Of a stretch of 64,000 nt of DNA, positions 57,902-64,000 are shown piece after piece (position 1 is the first letter of the stretch; each line of letters begins with the position of its first letter). The stretch comes from Juglans regia (lineage: Eukaryota; Streptophyta; Magnoliopsida; Fagales; Juglandaceae), in contig NC_049910.1 in assembly GCF_001411555.2 (NCBI RefSeq), positions 32,521,150-32,585,149 of the forward strand, written 5' to 3'. A program made the translations under genes and the position numbers. The notes under the pieces are model-generated. The model made no database searches and had not been told where the DNA came from. It saw nothing but the letters and a program-made list of their open reading frames with translations.

Positions 57902-58200
57902 CGAGTGCGGAGCTTGGCACGAAGAGATAGGTGGGAGATAGCTCAGCTACTCGCAAGTGCGGAACTAGGCTTGGAGAGCTAGGCGGGAGATGTGATCAAC
58001 TGCTCAACGCGCGAGCAAAGAGCTTGGCTTGTAGAGGTAGGCGGGAGATGTGATCAACTGCGCTAGATCCGAGCGCAAAGCTTGGCTTGGAGAGCTAGGA
58101 GGGAGATGTGCTCGATCGTGTTAGGTGCGAGCACAAAACTTGGTTTGAAGAGATAGGCAAGAGATGGCTTGACCGTACTAGGTGCGAGCACGGAACTTGA
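57902..58200. repeat. Minisatellite, five units of about 55-60 bp
   Basis: The unit is of the form GAGCTTGGCTTGGAGAGCTAGG, then CGGGAGATGTGATCAACTGC and a (C)GAGTGCG/CGAGCGC word. Five successive, moderately diverged units are readable and further single units lie near 58655, 58770 and 58870. The sequence is GC-richer than its surroundings. Confidence 0.8.
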
Positions 58201-59850
58201 GAAGACTTGCGAAATTTGTAGTAAGGGCATTCGAGGATGGGCCCTTATGAAGTTTGTTTGTACGAACGTTTACCTAAAAATCGAATGTTTGGATAGTTGC
58301 ATTTGGCCGTTTATTGTTAGCAAAGAGTGCATTTTCATGATTGTTTTTACTATTGTTAGTGGTAGTAGATTTTTTGCCTCTTGATGTGAGTTGCTGTTGA
58401 TTTTTTCTATTTTGGTATTAATATTAGAGCTTGTTTGTAGTAACTGGCGCTAAGTTATCAGAAGCTCGTTGACCCTTTAGGTCCATTTCAAACAGTTATC
58501 GAGCTCGTCGACTTGTTCTTGAATGTCATATTCGTGAGGCAATTATGGAGCTTAGAGGCTCGTTTCTGAAGGGAACTCGCTAGCAGCAATTGTGACACGA
58601 TTTTCAACACTCGACATTTATTGGAGAAGATATTAGGTGGAATATGTGCTAGATCGCCCTAGGTGCGAGCACAGAACTAGACTTAGAGAGGAGAGAGATG
58701 TGCTCGATTGCGTTAGATAGTGAGGAGAATGAGACATTTAGAAGAGGTATTCCCTTCTATCGATACGAGCGTGGAGCGTCGGTTTAGATAATTAAGCGAG
58801 AGATGTACTCAACTACTCTAATTGGCGAGTAGAGATAAAACACTTATGTGATGTTCCCCGTTTAATCGTTAGTATGAACGTAGAGCGTAGGCTTAGAGAA
58901 CAAGGGTCTACCCCGTCCGTAGGTGCGGTTAGCACTAGCACCCGTAATTTATCCTTATCTTCTTTTCAGGATTTCTTCGCACTACTTCCTAGGCTTCTTC
59001 TTTGTCATAGCTACCCTTTTGAGGAGATTCATGTATGTTGTGATCGGCCCAATTTGGCCAATAAAAAGCCATCTTTAATTAGCATTAGCATTCGTCTCAT
59101 AAAAAAGAAAAAAATTCATTAAAATTTAATGATTTGGAGGTTAAAATGCTGATATTAGATTCCGTATACTATCAAAACTCAAGTTTTGAACTACAGTACT
59201 TTTATTTTTATCTATATATTAGAAAATTTATTATTCATTCTCTATTTTTATTATTTTATTATAAAATATATTTCTTATATTTTTTATAATTTGTATAATG
59301 TAATTCTTTCATCTTTTTTTTTTAATACCTTTTTTATTAACACTACTGCACGGTGGTTTTATTTTCTGGCTATATTAATATATATATGGTTAGTGTAATT
59401 GTAAAATATAAAAAAAATTAAAAAAATTATTATTAAAAAATAATATTATATTATTATTTTGATAAATCTAATGGTTAATTTAACGTGGAGTTATGAATAA
59501 GGAAGTTTTGAATTTATGAAAAATATGTACTTTTCATCAAATTTTAAAGATAAATTTGATGAAACCAATGTTAACGCTCTAACATCGAGAAGATATAATC
59601 TAAATGGATCATGACACTGTCTCATTTTAAATATCGAAATTTCACAATTTTTATTAAACAATCATCTTTTCATTTTTTTTAAATTCATAATTTTTTTTAA
59701 ATGAATATAACTTTCCTTAAAAAAAATTAGGAATTTCACTAAAAAGAAAGAAAAAAAACATTTATTGATGGTTTTCAATTCAAATATGATATTCAGGTAA
59801 AGAATGCTCAAAGTGAATCGCAAGCATGCAGTCTCCGAGAGAAAACATAA
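58201..59850. other. Intergenic, no gene recognised
   Basis: Scattered diverged minisatellite units up to about 58900. Open frames at 58169-58384 and 58874-59122 have no recognisable domain. Confidence 0.45.
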
Positions 59851-59851
59851 T

Positions 59852-59860
59852 TAAATATTA
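59852..59860. repeat. Left 9-bp target duplication of MULE-type MITE
   Basis: TAAATATTA, repeated at 60034-60042. Confidence 0.82.
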
Positions 59861-60033
59861 GAGTAATATTACATACAGTCGTAGAGTACGTAAATATTAT
59901 ACAATCGTTTTAAAAAATAGTAAGGTCTATTATTAAAAAATTAATTTTTTTTCATGTGGGTCTCATATTTATTCAATTTTTTCAAAACGACTATACGGCG
60001 CTTGCATACTTAAGACTGCAAGTATCATTTCTC
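59861..60033. mobile_element. MULE-type MITE, 173 bp, ends like the large MULE
   Basis: Perfect 9-bp duplications flank imperfect inverted ends: the left starts GAGTAATATTACATACAGTC and the right, read inward, starts GAGAAATGATACTTGCAGTC. The latter resembles the right end of the 7-kb MULE (GAGAATTTGATACGTACAGT). Both ends also carry a TCGTTTT block about 50 bp inside. Non-coding. Confidence 0.85.
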
Positions 60034-60047
60034 TAAATATTAAGGCC

Positions 60048-60370
60048 ATGTTTGGAATTTAGACTATTTCAATTTAGTCTAATTTTGAATCTAACATCTA
60101 AACACTCAACTTTTAAATAACTAAACTCATATCAATTCAAAAATTTTTTATACGTGAGACCCATAATTTTTTTCAACTCAATATCTTTTTACACATGGAA
60201 CCCACAACCTTTTTTAACTTTCTATAAATACATGTAAACACATTTTAATATCCAAACATATTTAGACACATATTAGGTGAGACTCATAAAATTTATTCCA
60301 TCATCTCAATTCATTACTATTCATAAATAACTTAACTCCTCTCAACTCAGCTCAACATTGAATCAGACTT
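60048..60370. mobile_element. MITE-like sequence
   Basis: Starts CATGTTTGGAATTTAGACTA and ends CTCAACATTGAATCAGACTT, with CTCAACTC-like blocks. It resembles common high-copy hAT-like MITEs with GTTTGG ends. Target duplication not resolved. Confidence 0.45.
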
Positions 60371-60399
60371 AAAACTTTCCCTTTTGAAATTTGTTGTTT

Positions 60400-60885
60400 A
60401 TTCTCTTCATGATGTAGCTTTGTAAATCAATTGGAAAAAAAAATGCCATACAACTATAAAAGTACAATGAAGTTCCTTGTTTGATTCAAATTAAAGTTTG
60501 GGGTGCCATAAAATATTAAAATGGAATTAACAATATAGTTATATAGAAGGATAAAAAAAAATAAAACTAATTAAACCATTTTAATTAAAAATAATTCTCT
60601 TTAATTAATATTTAATTATGTTTGTTTGAAACTTTAGAACTTCAAATAAAAACTTAATGTTTATCTATTTCTCTTCGAATTACATCATTCAACTTGGATA
60701 GAAAATAAGAGAATTTTAAATCGTTTGAAAAGAATAAAGAGTCTTACGATTTTTTCTGAAGAGTGAAAAGAATAAACATATAAAATGAATTTTGTAATAT
60801 TTCTCGTTGGAGATTTTTAGATAATAAATATTTCACAAAAACAAAAGGGGATGGTTGGAAAATGAATGAGATTTGAATTTTGTGA
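60400..60885. other. Intergenic, no gene recognised
   Basis: AT-rich sequence with A runs. No coding frame. Confidence 0.5.
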
Positions 60886-60889
60886 ATAG

Positions 60890-61110
60890 CAATAAAATTA
60901 TTCGTAAATAGTAGTAAAATTGTTTGAATTAAGATATTTTATTGAATTTTAGAAAATGAAAGAGAAAAAGTTGAATAAAACTATTATAAAATTAAAATAA
61001 TGTTAGAATATAATTTTTTAATATTATTATTATTTTAAAATTTGAAAAATTTGTATTATTTTTTGTATTTTGTTTGGTAGTTTAGGAAAGTTGTAATGAT
61101 TAGATAAAAA
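60890..61110. mobile_element. MITE-like sequence of the AAAxTTGAATAAAA family
   Basis: Contains GTGAATAGCAATAAAATTATT, AAAGAGAAAAAGTTGAATAA and AAGTTGTAATGATTAG, as in 53390-53745. Confidence 0.45.
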
Positions 61111-61124
61111 AGTTAAATTGAAGT

Positions 61125-61310
61125 CTCGTTTGGTTACGCAGTTATGGTAAGATGAAATGAAATGTTTTGTTGAAAATTGAATAAAATATTGTTATAATAT
61201 TATTTTTTAATATTATTTTTTTAAAATTTGAGAAAAAGTGAATTGTTTATTATATTTTGTGTGAGAATATATAAGATGAGATAATTTAGTTTTATGTAAC
61301 CAAACCAACC
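61125..61310. mobile_element. MITE of the GTTTGG family
   Basis: Ends CGTTTGGTTACGCAGTTATG and, read inward from the right, GGTTTGGTTACATAAAACTA. The core is AATAAAATATTGTTATAATA and TTTATTATATTTTGTGTGAG. It is the inverse of the copy at 43910-44095. Confidence 0.6.
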
Positions 61311-61324
61311 TAAGATTTTTGTAT

Positions 61325-61585
61325 TTGGATAGTATTTAAAATAAATTATGAAAATCTTTGAGATGCGATAAGAATGAGATGAGATCTCCAAACGAATATT
61401 ATTATTATTGGGTTGGGTTTTGAAAAAGTTGAATTTAAAATATTATGTTTTAATATTATTATTATGTTGAGTTTTGAAAAAGTTGAATTGAGATTTAAAA
61501 AAGTTAAATTGTTTATTATATTTTGTAAGAAGATTTGAAAAAAGTGTAATGATGAGATGAGATGAGAATTTTGTATCTCATCCCA
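61325..61585. mobile_element. MITE of the GAGATGAGATG family, internally duplicated
   Basis: Two copies of GGGTTTTGAAAAAGTTGAAT-like blocks occur near 61415 and 61465, with a terminal GATGAGATGAGATGAG segment at 61550-61565. Confidence 0.5.
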
Positions 61586-61744
61586 CTCCTAAACTTGCCT
61601 CAGCTATGCTTAAATGATGAGGAGATCATATCATCTATAAATAATAATAAAAAATAAACTATTTTTAAAAAATAGTAAACTATTCATGATGCTGAGGAGA
61701 TCATATATCATCTGTAAATAATAATAAATAAATAAACTATTTAG

Positions 61745-61915
61745 AAAAAAGAATAAATATAAATAGAAGTTTCTATTAGGTGCATTCGTTTTGCACAGAT
61801 GTGGTATCATCTAGATCACATATCTTTTTAAGTGAGTGTTGGGAACAATCAACTAGAAGTATCTACGCAATGAATGTAAAGTATATATTGTTATAATGAC
61901 TTTTTTCTAACATTA
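61745..61915 (+). repeat. Dispersed 170-bp repeat, copy B
   Basis: Second copy of the 52625-52795 sequence, about 9.1 kb away in the same orientation, roughly 80% similar by eye. Confidence 0.75.
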
Positions 61916-62109
61916 TTTTTGAAAAAAATAATAAACTATTTATGAATAATACTGAATAATAATTAACTATTTCGCAAACTAAACACATGTGGTCAGTAAG
62001 GAAGATCTCGAAAGATATATAGGCTGATTTAGAGAAATAGACATTTGTAATTAAAACTACAATATTTAATGCTTAATAACGGAAGGAGTGGAAAAAAAGC
62101 TGTAGAGAC

Positions 62110-62193
62110 CAGAGAGAGAGAGAAAGAGGTTGGGGATGTGGAACTTTGAAGGGGAGGCGGGAGGGGACCAGATGGATGGACGGATACTCTTCA

Positions 62194-62246
<53 letters not shown>

Positions 62247-62250
62247 TATA
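62110..62250. repeat. GA-rich tract and (TA)n microsatellite in the FATB promoter
   Basis: A GAGAGAGAGA tract at 62111-62126 and a TA run at about 62197-62242 directly upstream of the TATA box. Confidence 0.85.
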
Positions 62251-62262
62251 TATTTATATATC

Positions 62263-62270
62263 TATATAAA
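62263..62270 (+). promoter_or_regulatory. Candidate TATA box of FATB
   Basis: TATATAAA, followed by a CT-rich leader (62300-62360) and the 5' UTR. The nearby TA microsatellite offers alternative AT-rich sites, so the exact box is uncertain. Confidence 0.6.
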
Positions 62271-62563
62271 CGTGAAGTCTAGGCTCTGCAATTCAATTCT
62301 TTTTATCGTCCAACAAACCGCTGGCCCTAAAATCCTCATTTTTCTCTCTTCTCTCTCTCCGATTATTGCAATAACCCGGAAAATCTAGAAAGCAGTAGGA
62401 GGAAACTCTACAACTATCCAGAAAAAGGAGTTTTCCTGATCTGAAATGAAGCAATAGCCCCTCATTTATTTTTGCTCAAAACACCGATTCGAAGTTTATT
62501 TACTTAGTTTTTATTGTTGCTGCGTTTGGTTGGACTTTCTACCTCGGTTTCTCTCTGGTTAAG

Positions 62564-63488
62564 GTACGGACGGAGGGATTTCTTTCGTTTTTGTATTTCC
62601 TTCTTCTTCTTTTATAATCTCTTATTTTCGGGTCTGATCTGGGTGGGCATTTGAAATTAGCGGTCTTCTCTAGCTTTTTCTTGGCAGCGAAACACGCCGT
62701 GAAAGTTTCGTCATTTTTGTTGGACACCCTGATTTTAGATTAATGGAGGGGTAAAATGGGGATTATATGCACGATTTTGATGTATATTGCGACGTGCATT
62801 GGTTTCCAGATATATTAACGAAATGAGATGAAAGGTTTTGGATTTAGCTTTGGGTGTTCTATAGTTTTCGGGTCAGATCCGCTCTGCCTTCGGCTGTGTA
62901 TATACGAATGATACTGTATTAGATAATGCCTAGGATCGTATGTTTCAAATTGTTGTTTTCCTTCCAAAAAAGTTCTCCTTTGTGGTTCTCTTTTTTTCCC
63001 TTCTTCTTATGGCTTTGAATTTGGTCCTTCAGTTCTGGGAATGCTCAGAGAAAGAAATAGAAATGCCCCAATTGCTAAAATATTGAGCTCTGATTTCTTT
63101 TTGGGTCCAAAGGGCATTTCTTTCTGGAAATCAAATGTTTTAAGTGGCGAAAATTTTTGGGAACCTATTTCTTCGCAGGACTTGAATGATGTGGACTTTT
63201 TTTTTTCAATCTTTTTTATTTGAAAAAAAAAGTTTCTGAAGCAAACTAATTTTGAGGCATTTAATTGAAAAAGGATCACCCACACGCATATCATGTGTAT
63301 GTTCCGTTCGAAGGAGAAACTAGCTCATGGCAGCTTTTAAATTTGTTCTTACTCATTCTTCATCCGAACCATACAGACCGATGGTGTTCTATCTGTGCTG
63401 CAACTCGTTGGCGTTTTCATTGCTTTTGCTGTCTGTTGCGTATGTCTGAAGATTCCCACTGTTTGTTTTTTTCCCCTTCCCCTGACAG
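62564..63488 (+). other. 5' UTR intron of FATB
   Basis: Donor AAG/GTACGG at 62564. The likely acceptor is after a long pyrimidine tract (CCCCTTCCCCTGACAG, ending 63488). A second possible acceptor ends at 63530 (CCCTCAG). A leader intron before the start codon is usual in plant FATB genes. Open frames within (for example 63041-63223) are intronic. Confidence 0.65.
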
Positions 63489-63546
63489 ACAGTGCTCCGA
63501 TTGGCGACAAACTTTGACTGGCGCCCTCAGGCCGTAGAACTTCATC

Positions 63547-64000
63547 ATGGTTGCCACCGCCGCTACTTCTGCTTTCTTTCCGGCCGCATCTCCAGCTCCA
63601 GACTCTGGCCCAAAGACGGCCAAAAAGCTTGCGAATTTGGGAGGAATGAAGTCGAAATCTGCTGGGTCTTCCGGTGCCTTGCAGGGCAAGGCAAGTACCC
63701 AAGCTTCTCCCAAAATAAATGGTACCTCAGTTGGGTTGAAAAAACCAGTGGAAGGTGTGAAGAATGAGTTTGAAACGTCGTCGCCTGCTCCCAGGACTTT
63801 CATTAACACATTACCTGATTGGAGCATGCTTCTTGCCGCTATCACCACAATCTTCTTGGCTGCTGAAAAGCAGTGGATGATGCTTGATTGGAAACCAAGG
63901 CGGCCTGACATGCTCATTGACCCTTTCGGTCTAGGGAGAATTGTTCAGGATGGTCTTGTGTTCCGGCAGAATTTTTCTATTAGATCATATGAAATAGGTG
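63547..64000 (+). CDS. FATB: Acyl-ACP thioesterase FATB, chloroplastic, 5' part (runs off the window)
   Basis: The frame is open from the ATG at 63547 to the window end, 151 codons of a protein normally about 410-420 residues. It begins MVATAATSAFFPA, a Ser/Ala/Lys-rich plastid transit peptide of roughly 50-60 residues. NTLPDWSMLLAAITTIFLAA follows, the hydrophobic N-terminal stretch characteristic of FATB. The start of the hot-dog thioesterase domain follows (DPFGLGRIVQDG, VFRQNFSIRSYEIG). FATB hydrolyses saturated acyl-ACP, mainly palmitoyl-ACP, in the plastid stroma and so releases fatty acids for export. The catalytic residues lie in the part outside the window. No lesion is seen. The start is the first ATG after the leader intron and matches the family. 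Confidence 0.95.
   Translation, partial: MVATAATSAFFPAASPAPDSGPKTAKKLANLGGMKSKSAGSSGALQGKASTQASPKINGTSVGLKKPVEGVKNEFETSSPAPRTFINTLPDWSMLLAAITTIFLAAEKQWMMLDWKPRRPDMLIDPFGLGRIVQDGLVFRQNFSIRSYEIG

Noticed and set aside
63349..63917. Two long minus-strand open frames (117 and 166 codons) opposite FATB
   Set aside because: They are antisense shadows of the FATB exon, whose plus-strand frame has clear family identity.
1..64000. tRNA, rRNA, CRISPR or prokaryotic operon features
   Set aside because: None was seen by eye. The primer-binding sites match tRNA 3' ends only and are retroelement parts; a tRNA search program would settle this.

Overview
This is an AT-rich dicot nuclear window, probably from a woody plant. 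The evidence is plant-type split genes (a GH17 beta-1,3-glucanase and a plastid FATB thioesterase), a FAR1-type Mutator transposase, a relic of the plant endosomal DnaJ gene GRV2, plant LINE and copia elements, and an endogenous caulimovirid. The species cannot be fixed from sequence alone. Only two cellular genes look intact: the glucanase (8210-10541) and the start of FATB (63547 to the window edge). Most of the rest is layered transposon and pararetrovirus debris.

Layout. 1-4205 is a decayed L1-type LINE. 4624-5608 is a non-autonomous Mutator-like element (MULE) with a 9-bp target duplication. 5922-6259 is a TRIM (miniature LTR element with primer site and polypurine tract). 8.0-10.8 kb is the glucanase gene. 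10.8-14.3 kb holds MITE and solo-LTR insertions. 14388-21457 is a complete 7.07-kb MULE with imperfect terminal inverted repeats and a perfect 9-bp target duplication. 21.5-26.3 kb holds LTR fragments and a GRV2 pseudogene fragment. 26728-33799 is a minus-strand copia element with both LTRs, interrupted by a 2.2-kb solo LTR and a 312-bp hAT MITE, each with a clean target duplication. 34804-43164 is a broken endogenous pararetrovirus. 43-62 kb is gene-poor, with MITEs, a LINE tail, minisatellites, and relics of an ARF-like GTPase and an NHL-type gene. 62.1-64 kb is the FATB promoter, 5' UTR intron and first coding exon.

The most interesting unit is the 14388-21457 MULE. It carries two convergent genes: a multi-exon FAR1/MuDR-type transposase on the minus strand, open except for one in-frame TGA and one questionable splice donor, and a two-exon 128-residue protein on the plus strand with a GRF-type zinc finger, coiled coil and C-terminal membrane segment. 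The arrangement recalls the convergent mudrA/mudrB pair of maize MuDR, with an unrelated second gene. Three smaller elements (4624-5608, 51307-51487, 59861-60033) have 9-bp target duplications and ends resembling this MULE, so the window may show an autonomous element together with its dependent family.
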